Made by a program: the position numbers and the translations under genes
The notes under the pieces: model-generated
Told to the model about the DNA's origin: nothing
The model's input: only the letters and a program-made list of their open reading frames with translations
Databases searched by the model: none
Assembly: GCA_022510745.1 (NCBI GenBank)
Contig: JAFLSY010000002.1
Coordinates: 124,001 to 188,000, forward strand
Length of the DNA stretch: 64,000 nucleotides
From: Lachnospiraceae bacterium
GTDB taxonomy: Bacteria; Bacillota; Clostridia; Lachnospirales; Lachnospiraceae
Reading direction: 5' to 3'
Shown: positions 43,971-52,977 of the stretch, in pieces
How positions within the stretch are numbered: the stretch's first letter is position 1
Layout of the letters: every line of letters begins with the position of its first letter

Positions 43971-44969
43971 ATGAGTGTAGCAACATATACCATGGAAATG
44001 CCTGCGGCATATATGCAGAGTATTTTCGGTCAGAATGACAAATATATTAAAAAACTGGAAACGGATTTTAAAGTAACAGTGGTGGATCGCAACGGTGCGG
44101 TCAAAATAACGGGAGAGGAAGCAGAGGTAAAAAAATGCGTCAATATTCTTTCCCGCTTATTTGAGGTATCACAAAACGGAAGCGAAATAGAGGAGCAAAA
44201 AGTGGATTACGCAATTACTTTAGGACAGGAAGAAAAAGAAGGCGAGCTTCTGGAGATTGACAAAGACCTTATTTGCCATACCATAAGCGGAAAGCCCATC
44301 AAACCGAAAACACTGGGACAGAAGCAGTACGTGGATGCCATTAGGAACAATATGATCGTATTCGGCTTGGGACCTGCGGGTACTGGTAAGACTTATCTGG
44401 CCATGGCTATGGCTATTACTGCCTTTAAAAATGATGAAGTGAGCCGCATTATCCTGACCCGTCCGGCTATTGAGGCGGGTGAGAAACTGGGTTTTCTTCC
44501 CGGAGACTTACAGAGCAAGGTAGATCCTTATCTGCGGCCGCTCTATGATGCCCTATATCAGATCATGGGAGCGGACAGCTTTACAAAGAATATGGAAAAG
44601 GGCTTGATCGAAGTGGCACCATTAGCCTATATGCGCGGACGTACCTTGGATAACGCCTATATTATTTTGGATGAAGCGCAGAATACCACACCAGCGCAGA
44701 TGAAAATGTTTTTAACCAGAATCGGATTCGGTTCCAAAGTGATTGTAACGGGAGATGCTTCCCAGAAGGATTTACCACAGGGAAGCCGTTCCGGCCTGGA
44801 TGTTGCGGAACGGGTCTTAAAAAATATAGAAGACATTGCCTTTTGTACACTGACAAGCCGTGATGTTGTCAGACACCCGTTAGTACAGAAGATTGTAAAG
44901 GCCTATGACGATTATGAAGCAAGAGAGAAAAAGGGAAACAAGGATACCCGTAAAAATGGCAGACGATAA
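43971..44969 (+). CDS. phoH: PhoH family ATPase (PhoL)
   Basis: 332 residues. An N-terminal KH-like segment (KKLETDFKVTVVDRNGAVKI) is followed by the PhoH ATPase with Walker A GPAGTGKTYLAMAMAI, RPAIEAGEKLGFLPGDL, Walker B YIILDEAQNTTP and GDASQKDLPQG. These cytoplasmic ATPases are linked to RNA metabolism and are commonly beside ybeY, as here. The start follows yqfD by two bases with GGAG. Its end overlaps the next gene, so the block is tightly coupled. Confidence 0.95.
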   Translation: MSVATYTMEMPAAYMQSIFGQNDKYIKKLETDFKVTVVDRNGAVKITGEEAEVKKCVNILSRLFEVSQNGSEIEEQKVDYAITLGQEEKEGELLEIDKDLICHTISGKPIKPKTLGQKQYVDAIRNNMIVFGLGPAGTGKTYLAMAMAITAFKNDEVSRIILTRPAIEAGEKLGFLPGDLQSKVDPYLRPLYDALYQIMGADSFTKNMEKGLIEVAPLAYMRGRTLDNAYIILDEAQNTTPAQMKMFLTRIGFGSKVIVTGDASQKDLPQGSRSGLDVAERVLKNIEDIAFCTLTSRDVVRHPLVQKIVKAYDDYEAREKKGNKDTRKNGRR

Positions 44970-46158
44970 AATGACGAAAAAAAGTCGTACAGGCCTCTGT
45001 GCGATACTATTGTTTTTAGTGACAACGGCAGGTGTCTCTCTGCTGTGTTTTTTGAATGACTATGCCCGTATCGATATGCTCCGAAATGTGGTTTTGAGCG
45101 GCATGGGCTGTTTTGCTGTGCTGTTTATTTTGGTACAGTCCACGGAGAAACATCTCTATGAGTATGATAATGAAGAGCATTTACTTCGATTTACGGGTCT
45201 GTATGCGGTGTGTCTGGTCTTGGCTGCCGCCTGTTCCTATCTGCCTTCTGAGGGCTGGCCTTTTTTAACCGTTTTTGTTCTGCTCGCCCTGTTTTCCAAT
45301 ACATTAATCGGGATTTCCGCAGGAGGACTCTTGTTAGCTATTTCCGTTTTGTTTGCAGGCTGCGGCACGGAAGTATTCGTGCTGTATTTTACCTGCGGTA
45401 TGATAGGAGCGGGGCTGTTTATGCGGTTAAACGATAGAGATAAGCTGATAGTGCCGGTCTTACTCTCCGTGACTTTTTTGTTGGTGGGAGAAACGGCTTG
45501 CGTGGTGATCTATGCTAATCAAACTCTCAAATGGGAACTCTTTCTTGTACCCTTTATGAATGTCATTATCAACATTGTATTGCTCTTTATATTGCTAAAA
45601 TTCTTTTCTAATATGGTCATTTACAAATATCGGGATAAGTACATGGAGATTAACGATCAGGAATGCACATTGTTGGTGGAACTGAAAGCCTATTCTAAGG
45701 AAGAGTATTACAGAGCCGTGCATACTGCCTATTTTTGTGACAGAATAGCCAAGAAGCTAAATCTGGACGTAGATGCAGTCAAGGCGGGAGGTTATTATCA
45801 CAGAATCGGGGTTCTACAGGGGGAAGTGTCATATGAGAAAACAGCGGAATTGATAAAACCCTATGCATTTCCGCCCGCAGCCCGCAGATTGTTGACAGAA
45901 TACTTAACATCCGGGAATTCTTTAAAAAGTAAAGAATCGGCGGTGCTGTTATTGGCGGATACGGTCATATCCTCTGTGTTGCAGCTCATTGCCGAGGATT
46001 CCGGGAAACAGATTGACTATGATGCGCTCATTGAAAAGATATTTTGGGAAAAACGGGAAAGTACTGTTTTAGTGGAATGCAATATTACCATGAGAGAATT
46101 CAACAATATGAAAAACATCTTCAAGGAGGAAAAATTGTATTATGACTTCTTACGTTGA
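44956..46158 (+). CDS. YqfF/PgpH-like membrane protein, shortened, with a degenerate HD motif
   Basis: 400 residues, against about 700 for YqfF/PgpH, the HD phosphodiesterase that degrades c-di-AMP. About seven hydrophobic helices fill residues 10-230, but the extracellular domain that usually precedes them is absent. The C-terminal HD region reads YYHRIG (45793-45810) where active relatives have YYHDIG, so the metal-binding Asp is Arg. The helix around VHTAYFCDRIAKKLN still resembles the fold. Position between phoH and ybeY identifies it as the YqfF slot. Probably catalytically inactive, perhaps a receptor or structural remnant. ATG 44956 has AGGA 11 bases upstream; the start is not certain. 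Confidence 0.8.
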   Translation: MADDKMTKKSRTGLCAILLFLVTTAGVSLLCFLNDYARIDMLRNVVLSGMGCFAVLFILVQSTEKHLYEYDNEEHLLRFTGLYAVCLVLAAACSYLPSEGWPFLTVFVLLALFSNTLIGISAGGLLLAISVLFAGCGTEVFVLYFTCGMIGAGLFMRLNDRDKLIVPVLLSVTFLLVGETACVVIYANQTLKWELFLVPFMNVIINIVLLFILLKFFSNMVIYKYRDKYMEINDQECTLLVELKAYSKEEYYRAVHTAYFCDRIAKKLNLDVDAVKAGGYYHRIGVLQGEVSYEKTAELIKPYAFPPAARRLLTEYLTSGNSLKSKESAVLLLADTVISSVLQLIAEDSGKQIDYDALIEKIFWEKRESTVLVECNITMREFNNMKNIFKEEKLYYDFLR

Positions 46159-46645
46159 AAATGAAACCGATGAAGAGTTTTCTTTTGATATTCAAGAAGT
46201 GGCGGATAGAGTCATGGAGGCTGTTTTAGAAAAAGAAGGCTGTCCCTATGAGGTACAGATTAATCTGGTGCTGACGGACAATGAAGGAATCAGGGCCTGC
46301 AATGCACAGTTCCGTAAGATGGATAAGGAAACAGATGTCCTGTCTTTTCCCAATGTAGAATATGAATATCCCGCTGATTTTTCCCATTTGGAGGGGGAGA
46401 GTGCGGATTATTTCGACCCTGAAAGCGGAGAATTGATTTTGGGTGATATCATGATCTCCGTGGACAAAGTAAAGGAACAGGCAGCAAATTATAATCATTC
46501 CGAAAAAAGAGAATTTGCTTTTCTTGTAGCACACAGTATGCTTCATTTGTGCGGTTACGATCATATGGAAAAGGAAGAGGCCTCCGTCATGGAGAAAAAG
46601 CAGGAGGAAGTACTGGAGAGTTTAGGAATTACAAGAGAGGATTAA
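46142..46645 (+). CDS. ybeY: Endoribonuclease/rRNA maturation factor YbeY
   Basis: 167 residues. The zinc triad is in HSMLHLCGYDHMEKEE (HxxxHxxGYDH), and LNLVLTDNEGIRACNAQFR-like sequence with TDVLSFPN is typical. YbeY is needed for 16S rRNA 3' maturation and ribosome quality control. It overlaps the yqfF-like gene by 17 bases, with AGGAGG about 12 bases before the ATG. It closes the conserved yqfC-to-ybeY block; the next gene starts 3 bases later. Confidence 0.96.
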   Translation: MTSYVENETDEEFSFDIQEVADRVMEAVLEKEGCPYEVQINLVLTDNEGIRACNAQFRKMDKETDVLSFPNVEYEYPADFSHLEGESADYFDPESGELILGDIMISVDKVKEQAANYNHSEKREFAFLVAHSMLHLCGYDHMEKEEASVMEKKQEEVLESLGITRED

Positions 46646-46648
46646 TGA

Positions 46649-48271
46649 ATGAAGCAGATGGAAATTAGAAAGAAGCAGTTTACAATTGGAATTGAAATGC
46701 TGGCGCTAGCTGTTCTTATTCTGCTGGTACGTATCATAGGGAATTGGGGAATGACCTATCTGGTCGCGGCACTGGAGGCATATACATTACTCCAGATTTT
46801 GTTTACAGCCTGTATACCAGAGGGGATGGGCAGAATCTTAAGGGCCCGAATCAATAAAGGGCAGTATAAGAATGCAGGCAAGGTGTGCAAGGCGGCATTG
46901 GGCTATTGTCTGCTTGCGGGACTCTTTGGAGGTTTCTTTCTGCTTATTTTTGCGGATATGCTGATGGGAGGACTGTTACAATTACCCGAAGCGGCTTTTG
47001 CACTGCGGATTCTTGCTCCCCTGTTTCTGATCGAAGCTCTCTGTGCAGTACTGCAGGGCTATTTTCAGGGGATCGGGACAGCCATGCCCACGGTGATCGC
47101 AGGCTTCTTAAAACAGATATTTGCGGTTTCCTTTGCTTTTTTGTTTGCCCATGTGCTTTACAGCCATGGCGAAAAGGTTTCTGCTCTTTTACATACCGAA
47201 AAATTTACTTATATGTACGGAGCCGGAGGAACTGCACTGGGTATGACCGTGGCTGGCGTGCTGACTCTCTGTTTTTTGTTTTTTATTTACATGGGGGCAG
47301 GAAGAAGGGCCGCAAAGCGAAACCAGGAGGGGATGCGGTTGACGGAGGATGGTTTAGAGGTGCTGCGGCTATTGTTGTTGACCGTGCTGCCTGAAGTTTG
47401 TGTCCGTTTTCTCTTAAGAGCGGGTACGTTGACCGGAATGACTGTATTTTTCCGTAAGATTTCAGATACGGATATGCTGCAGGCAGGAGTGGAAGCCTAT
47501 GGTGGTTTTTATACCGGATATCTGCTCACAGTGGGGATCCTTTCGGGAATAGCCTTGCTGTTGTGTGTCGGAAATCAGGCCAGCCTTATATATGCGGTAA
47601 AGAAAGAAGAATATAAAAATGCCAAGAATCTCCTTACGGGTGGGATTCAGACGATTTTTCTGTTAAGCGGCTTTTTTGCGGTAATCAATCTGGTATTGAA
47701 TCCTGGTATTCTGGACTGTATTTTTGGAAACGGAGAAGGGATTGCCTATGGAACGGGCTGTATGCAGAGAGGTTTTCTGGCAATTCTGTTTCTGCCAATG
47801 GGCATCTATTTCATGAATCTGCTAAACGGCTTGGGCAAGAAGAAAATCGTATTGTTAAACTTGCTCGGCTCCTTTGCGCTATTCCTGGTCGTGGTTTTGA
47901 TCGGAAGGCAAGTTACCGGGGGCAGCATTTATGCGCTGGCCTATGCTTTTCTGGCATTTTCTGCTGCTAATTGCATTTTGAACGGTGTTTTTGTAATGAG
48001 AACATTAAAATATGATCCAGAATGGCTGCATGTCTTTGCCATGCCGGCGCTGGCCGCTGTGGTTACCGGGCTGTGTCTGTTTTTGTTAAACAGAGCACTG
48101 GTTTCCTGGCTGGGAGAAGTCATAGCGGCATTGTTTGGACTGGTGATCGGATGCGGATGTTATATCATTCTGCTGTTTACTTTCCGGTGCATTAGGGAAA
48201 AGGAACTGGATATGCTGCCGGGCGGCAATATTTTAAGAAGAATTGGAGAAATTTTACATATTTTGTCTTAA
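46649..48271 (+). CDS. Polysaccharide/lipid flippase, MOP superfamily (SpoVB/MurJ-like)
   Basis: 540 residues with about 14 hydrophobic helices arranged as in MATE/MOP exporters. Features include FTACIPEGMGRILRARINKG near the start, GYFQGIGTAMPTVIAG and a second half beginning near residue 240. SpoVB and MurJ members flip lipid-linked peptidoglycan precursors; others flip O-antigen units (Wzx). The neighbours are sporulation-related, which favours a SpoVB-like role, but the substrate is not shown by sequence. GAGAGG lies eight bases before the ATG. Confidence 0.83.
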   Translation: MKQMEIRKKQFTIGIEMLALAVLILLVRIIGNWGMTYLVAALEAYTLLQILFTACIPEGMGRILRARINKGQYKNAGKVCKAALGYCLLAGLFGGFFLLIFADMLMGGLLQLPEAAFALRILAPLFLIEALCAVLQGYFQGIGTAMPTVIAGFLKQIFAVSFAFLFAHVLYSHGEKVSALLHTEKFTYMYGAGGTALGMTVAGVLTLCFLFFIYMGAGRRAAKRNQEGMRLTEDGLEVLRLLLLTVLPEVCVRFLLRAGTLTGMTVFFRKISDTDMLQAGVEAYGGFYTGYLLTVGILSGIALLLCVGNQASLIYAVKKEEYKNAKNLLTGGIQTIFLLSGFFAVINLVLNPGILDCIFGNGEGIAYGTGCMQRGFLAILFLPMGIYFMNLLNGLGKKKIVLLNLLGSFALFLVVVLIGRQVTGGSIYALAYAFLAFSAANCILNGVFVMRTLKYDPEWLHVFAMPALAAVVTGLCLFLLNRALVSWLGEVIAALFGLVIGCGCYIILLFTFRCIREKELDMLPGGNILRRIGEILHILS

Positions 48272-48321
48272 CTGAATAAATTTGAAAGATAGGCTGATAC
48301 TGATAACAAAGGAGTCTGATT

Positions 48322-48945
48322 ATGAAATTTGTAAAAGGTATCAGTTTATTTTTCCTATATCCATGCATGATGCTCTGCGCAGGCATCTATCTGGGTGTGG
48401 AGGTAGAACGGTATTTTTATCCGGGCAGACAGGAAGTTCTGCAGGAGAGAAAAGTTGAGGAGTCTCTGCCGCAGATAGAGCAAGTGGCGGTAGAAGAAGA
48501 AGAAATATTGACTACGGATACGGAGTATGTGCTGGAAGAGTACGATACAAAAAGAGGTACCGTGATAGAAACTGTTACGAAGGTGCCGGAGAAATATCTG
48601 GGCATGGACAGGGAGGACTTTGTGCAGTCCATGGATCTGTATGCGAGAACCCCGCCGTTGTCTGAACTGGAGAGAGGATTTATCGGCCTGGAGGTCATGT
48701 CTTTTTCCAGAAGCCGCGTGGTCATACGGATGAACTACCTTTATATAGAACCCAGTAAAGGTTTCTATTTAAAAGTAGAGAATAATAATATTGTGGTGTA
48801 CTGTGATGATGAGAAAACCATATATATGTATACTACGATTTCCGCATTGGAACTTCCGGATCACTTAAAGAGCCGGATTGTAGAAGGTATTTTTATGGAA
48901 GATGAAGCGGAGTTATACAGTTTTCTGGAAACCTATTCCAGTTGA
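48322..48945 (+). CDS. Membrane-anchored protein with BofC-like C-terminal domain
   Basis: 207 residues. An N-terminal hydrophobic helix (about 5-25; GISLFFLYPCMMLCAGIYLG) is followed by an acidic linker and a small alpha/beta region. The end (KGFYLKVENNNIVVYC to ELYSFLETYSS) resembles the C-terminal domain of BofC, the forespore protein that tunes SpoIVB signalling to sigma-K in Bacillus. In particular, GIFMEDEAELYSFLETY matches the shape of the BofC ending. The resemblance is judged by eye. AAAGGAG precedes the ATG. It follows the flippase gene after 50 bp. Confidence 0.65.
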   Translation: MKFVKGISLFFLYPCMMLCAGIYLGVEVERYFYPGRQEVLQERKVEESLPQIEQVAVEEEEILTTDTEYVLEEYDTKRGTVIETVTKVPEKYLGMDREDFVQSMDLYARTPPLSELERGFIGLEVMSFSRSRVVIRMNYLYIEPSKGFYLKVENNNIVVYCDDEKTIYMYTTISALELPDHLKSRIVEGIFMEDEAELYSFLETYSS

Positions 48946-49006
48946 GTATAATACCATAATCTAAAGAAATAATCCCTCGTTTTTGACAGGATTTGAGAGG
49001 ATGAAT

Positions 49007-50236
49007 ATGAAGAGAAGAATTGCGGTGATTGGAGGCGGAGCAGCCGGCATGATGGCGGCCATAACCGCCGGAGGGATGGGAGCGGCAGTAACGCTCTATG
49101 AAAGCAACGACAGAGTTGGGAAGAAACTATTGTCCACCGGCAACGGAAAATGTAATTTTTCCAATATAGATTTGCAGCCTGCCCACTATTTCAGCAGGGA
49201 TATACAGGCGGCATGGGCCATCTTACAGCAATTTGATAATCAGGCGGCCTGTAACTTTTTTCATGAGGCAGGACTGATGACAAAAGAAAAGCGGGGCGGC
49301 TTGTATCCGGCTGCGGAACAGGCTTCCGTAGTATTAGATATTTTGCGGTTGCAACTGGAGAAAAAGTCGGTAGAGGTGAGAACAGAAAGTAAAGTGCAAA
49401 AACTGCGGACTCTTTCGGATGGAAGCGTAGAGGTAGTGACAGGAAAAAGCCGGGAGAAGTATGACAGGGTTATTTTAGCCTGCGGCAGCAAAGCCGCACC
49501 TAAAACCGGTTCCGACGGAAACGGCTATGTTTTGGCGGAGTCTATGGGGCATTCCCTGGTTTCCGTGGTTCCGGCTTTGGTACAGCTAAAATGCGGAGAT
49601 ACGCAGTTAAAGTCGGTAGCCGGTGTACGGGCGGAGGCAGAAGTGGCTCTTGTGATAGATGAAAAGGAAGCCGCAAGAGAACGGGGAGAACTGCAGCTTA
49701 CCGACTACGGCATATCGGGAATTGTGGTATTCCAATTGAGCAGAACTGCCGCCTATGCATTACTGGATAAAAAGCACGTAATGGCTTACATAAATTTTTT
49801 ACCGGAGTATTCTGAAGAAGATTACAGAAAATGGACAGAGGATAGGAAGGCTTCTTTAAACGATGCAAAAACCGTGGAAGAATTTTTTACTGGAATGCTG
49901 AATAAAAAATTGATGCTGCTCTTTATGAAATTGGCGGGCTTAAAACCCACGGATAGTTATAAAAAGGCTTCCAAGCGGAGCATTGATCAGGTGTTTGCAT
50001 TTTGCAGGAGGTTTCCGTTAGCTATTACAGGCGGCAATTCTTTTGAACATGCACAGGTTTGTGCAGGGGGTGTGCCGCTTTGTGAGGTGACTGCAGATTT
50101 GGAATCCACCAAGCATAAGGGAATCTATTTTGCGGGAGAACTTTTGGATGTAGACGGAAAATGCGGCGGATATAATTTACAGTGGGCATGGGCTTCCGGC
50201 TATGTAGCGGGAAAAAGCGCTGCAAATAATCCTTAG
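49007..50236 (+). CDS. HI0933/BaiN-like FAD-dependent oxidoreductase
   Basis: 409 residues. An N-terminal FAD-binding Rossmann fold (RRIAVIGGGAAGMMAAI) and the family motif NDRVGKKLLSTGNGKCNFSN identify the YhiN/HI0933 group. The C-terminal GGKCGGYNLQWAWASGYVAG-like signature (near 50160-50220) completes the FAD site. BaiN of Clostridium scindens, proposed to reduce bile-acid intermediates, belongs here, but most members have no proven substrate. ATG 49007 has GAGAGG six bases upstream; TTG 48983 and ATG 49001 are less likely. Confidence 0.92.
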   Translation: MKRRIAVIGGGAAGMMAAITAGGMGAAVTLYESNDRVGKKLLSTGNGKCNFSNIDLQPAHYFSRDIQAAWAILQQFDNQAACNFFHEAGLMTKEKRGGLYPAAEQASVVLDILRLQLEKKSVEVRTESKVQKLRTLSDGSVEVVTGKSREKYDRVILACGSKAAPKTGSDGNGYVLAESMGHSLVSVVPALVQLKCGDTQLKSVAGVRAEAEVALVIDEKEAARERGELQLTDYGISGIVVFQLSRTAAYALLDKKHVMAYINFLPEYSEEDYRKWTEDRKASLNDAKTVEEFFTGMLNKKLMLLFMKLAGLKPTDSYKKASKRSIDQVFAFCRRFPLAITGGNSFEHAQVCAGGVPLCEVTADLESTKHKGIYFAGELLDVDGKCGGYNLQWAWASGYVAGKSAANNP

Positions 50237-50271
50237 GAAAAGTAAATGGACCAGATGACGGGAAGAAAGAT

Positions 50272-51882
50272 ATGATCAGGATACAAATAAAATTAAGACC
50301 GGGGCACTCAGAAAGAGAACTGTATGAAAAGGCTGCAAAACTGCTGCGGATACCCGAAAAAGAATTAAAGCAGATTACAATTTATAAAAAATCTCTGGAT
50401 GCCAGGAAAAAACCGGCACTTTTTTATTTATATACGCTGGATATAGAAGCGGCGGACGAAGAGAAAACCATAAAACGCAGTGCGGGAGCGGCTGTCCGTA
50501 TAAATCCTACAAGGTATCAGTTTCCTGCGGTAAGCGGAGCAAAGCCACTGGAGCACCCGGTGGTGGTGGGGACCGGTCCGGCCGGGCTTTTTTGCGGTCT
50601 TTTTTTGGCCAGAGCAGGTTTTTCCCCTATTCTACTGGAACGAGGGAAATCCGTGGAGGAACGTCAGAAAGATGTGGAAAATTTCTGGGCGGGTGGGGAG
50701 CTTTATCCGGAATCCAATGTTCAGTTCGGCGAGGGCGGCGCCGGTACTTTTTCAGACGGTAAGCTCAATACTTTGGTGAAGGATAAATACGGACGTAATC
50801 ATGAGGTGCTCAGATTGTTGGTAGAATTTGGGGCACCATCGGAAATCTTATATGAAAGCAAACCGCATATCGGAACGGACATCCTGCGGAAGGTAGTGAC
50901 CAATCTGCGTCAGGAAATATGCAGACTGGGCGGACAGGTATGGTTTGAAAGCAAGATGACGGAGCTTGTAACGGAAAACGGAAAGGTAAGCGGCGTTATC
51001 ATAAATGGTGTGACGCATTTGCACACAAAGGCTGTTATACTGGCAATCGGACACAGCGCCAGAGATACCTTTTCCATGCTCTATGCCAAAGGGATACCCA
51101 TGGAGCAAAAACCCTTTGCAGTAGGGTTTCGGGTAGAGCACAGGCAGGAGATGATCAATAACAGCCAATATGGAGAGGATTACCCGGAGATATTGCCTGC
51201 GGCATCCTATAAAGTTGCGGCCAAGACTCAAGATGGCAGAGGTGTTTACTCTTTCTGTATGTGTCCGGGCGGATATGTGGTAAATGCCTCCTCAGAAGAG
51301 GGCATGCTGTGTGTCAACGGAATGAGTTACAGCGGCAGAAAGGGAGAAAATGCAAACAGCGCTATTATTGTTGCGGTTTCTCCCGAGGATTTTGAGAAGA
51401 GGCATCCTTTGGCAGGAATTGCTTTTCAGAGGGAACTGGAAGAGAGGGCCTATCAGACAGGAGCGGGAAAGGTGCCGGTACAGACCTACGGAAGCTTTAA
51501 GGAGAACGTGGAGCAGGGAGCGAATTCTATCGGTGATGCCGCAAAGGGCGCTTCTTTTGCACCGGCTATCAAAGGGGAATACACTTTTGCAGATATGACC
51601 CGGATTCTACCCATGCATCTGAATAAAGGCATCATAGAGGGGATGGAGCAGTTTGGTCATTCTATCAAAGGTTTTAATAGTCCTGATACACTTCTTTCCG
51701 GTGTAGAAGCAAGGACATCTTCCCCCGTTCGTATCCTGAGGGACGAAACTTTTCAATCGACTGTAAAAGGACTTTATCCCTGTGGGGAAGGAGCCGGTTA
51801 TGCAGGCGGTATCACTTCAGCGGCTATGGATGGTATGAAGGTAGCGGAAGCGATAGCCGTCACCTATAAACCGGGGTTTTAA
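50272..51882 (+). CDS. FAD-dependent dehydrogenase, COG2509-like
   Basis: 536 residues. A small N-terminal alpha/beta domain (RIQIKLRPGHSERELYEKAA, about 1-85) precedes the FAD domain (VVVGTGPAGLFCGLFLARAG) and FGEGGAGTFSDGKLNT. The ending PCGEGAGYAGGITSAAMDGM is the usual FAD/C-terminal motif. This group is widespread in Firmicutes and Bacteroidetes, with no proven reaction. It follows another FAD oxidoreductase after 35 bp, but the two belong to different families. The last codons run into the mini-palindrome array at 51868-51939. Confidence 0.9.
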   Translation: MIRIQIKLRPGHSERELYEKAAKLLRIPEKELKQITIYKKSLDARKKPALFYLYTLDIEAADEEKTIKRSAGAAVRINPTRYQFPAVSGAKPLEHPVVVGTGPAGLFCGLFLARAGFSPILLERGKSVEERQKDVENFWAGGELYPESNVQFGEGGAGTFSDGKLNTLVKDKYGRNHEVLRLLVEFGAPSEILYESKPHIGTDILRKVVTNLRQEICRLGGQVWFESKMTELVTENGKVSGVIINGVTHLHTKAVILAIGHSARDTFSMLYAKGIPMEQKPFAVGFRVEHRQEMINNSQYGEDYPEILPAASYKVAAKTQDGRGVYSFCMCPGGYVVNASSEEGMLCVNGMSYSGRKGENANSAIIVAVSPEDFEKRHPLAGIAFQRELEERAYQTGAGKVPVQTYGSFKENVEQGANSIGDAAKGASFAPAIKGEYTFADMTRILPMHLNKGIIEGMEQFGHSIKGFNSPDTLLSGVEARTSSPVRILRDETFQSTVKGLYPCGEGAGYAGGITSAAMDGMKVAEAIAVTYKPGF

Positions 51883-51939
51883 AACCGAGGTTTACACAAT
51901 CGCGGTTGTTTATAACTGGGGTTTGAAAACCTTGTTTTC
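51868..51939 (+). repeat. Array of five short imperfect palindromes (AAACC..GGTTT type)
   Basis: Units are AAACCGGGGTTT (51868), AAACCGAGGTTT (51882), AATCGCGGTT (51898), AACTGGGGTTT (51914) and AAAACCTTGTTTT (51927), spaced 13-16 bases. The first overlaps the end of the FAD gene; the last ends just before the proB promoter. Confidence 0.55.
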
Positions 51940-51943
51940 GGCG

Positions 51944-51972
51944 TTGACGGGTAAATAAAAATACAGTAGAAT
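51944..51972 (+). promoter_or_regulatory. Promoter of the proB-proA cluster
   Basis: TTGACG (51944-51949), a 17-bp spacer and TAGAAT (51967-51972), about 48 bp before the start of proB. Confidence 0.78.
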
Positions 51973-52019
51973 GAATACGCAATCGGCATTTATGGCCTCA
52001 AAGAAAGGCAGAATAAAGA

Positions 52020-52916
52020 ATGAACTACAGAGAATTGTTAAAAGATAAAAAGAGAATTGTAGTAAAGATCGGCTCATCCTCCCTGCAGCATCCTCAAACG
52101 GGAGATTTGGACTATATCAAGTTAGAAAAGCTGGTAAGGGAGCTTTGTGATATCCGCAATCAGGGTAAGGATGTGGTACTGGTGACCTCCGGTGCTATAG
52201 CGGTAGGCAAAAAGGCAGTAAATCCTTATACGGAGCAAGAGGGAAAGCCTGTGACGGATTTAGCTTTTAAGCAGGCCTGTGCGGCAGTGGGGCAGGCCAG
52301 ACTGATGATGACCTACCAGAAACTCTTTGCGGAATACAATCAGATCGTGGCGCAGATCTTAATGACCAAAAATACCATAGTGGACGATATGAACCGCTTC
52401 AACGCCCACAATACTTTTACAGAGCTCTTAAAGATGGGCATTATTCCTATTGTCAATGAAAACGATACGATTGCCAGCTATGAAATCAATTATGAGAAGG
52501 ACAGTGATACCCTGATCGGGGATAACGATACGCTTTCAGCCATCGTGGCAGCTTTGGTGGAAGCGGATCTGCTGATCTTGCTTTCGGATATAGACGGACT
52601 CTATACCGATGATCCCCGTAAGAATCCGAATGCGAAATTTATTTCCGAAGTGGAGGAACTGACAGAGGAATATCTGAATATGGGCAAGGCCAGTACGGGA
52701 AGCAATGTGGGCACCGGCGGTATGAACACCAAGATGGTGGCGGCCAAGATTGCCACACACATCGGTGCGGACATGGTCATTGCCAACAGTAAAGATGTGG
52801 GTATCTTACATAGGATTCTGGCAGGAGAGAAAGAGGGAACCCTGTTTGTGGAAAATAAGGATGAGAACTTTAATCTGCCGGAATTTGTAGATAATATCTA
52901 TAAACATGAAAAATAA
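52020..52916 (+). CDS. proB: Glutamate 5-kinase
   Basis: 298 residues. It phosphorylates glutamate in the first step of proline synthesis. Motifs are VVKIGSSSLQHP near the start, VTSGAIAVGKKAV, PIVNENDTIA, DNDTLSAIVAALVEADLLILLSDIDGLY (in parts) and GTGGMNTKMVAAKIAT. The amino-acid kinase domain is complete, but the C-terminal PUA domain of E. coli ProB is absent, as in many Firmicutes. Feedback inhibition by proline acts on the kinase domain, so control may persist. It is followed by two unrelated small genes and then proA. Confidence 0.96.
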   Translation: MNYRELLKDKKRIVVKIGSSSLQHPQTGDLDYIKLEKLVRELCDIRNQGKDVVLVTSGAIAVGKKAVNPYTEQEGKPVTDLAFKQACAAVGQARLMMTYQKLFAEYNQIVAQILMTKNTIVDDMNRFNAHNTFTELLKMGIIPIVNENDTIASYEINYEKDSDTLIGDNDTLSAIVAALVEADLLILLSDIDGLYTDDPRKNPNAKFISEVEELTEEYLNMGKASTGSNVGTGGMNTKMVAAKIATHIGADMVIANSKDVGILHRILAGEKEGTLFVENKDENFNLPEFVDNIYKHEK

Positions 52917-52977
52917 GTTTGGTAAGCAGCCATTGCAACTGCAGACTGCATGGTCAAAACGACAGAAAAGAGGAACT

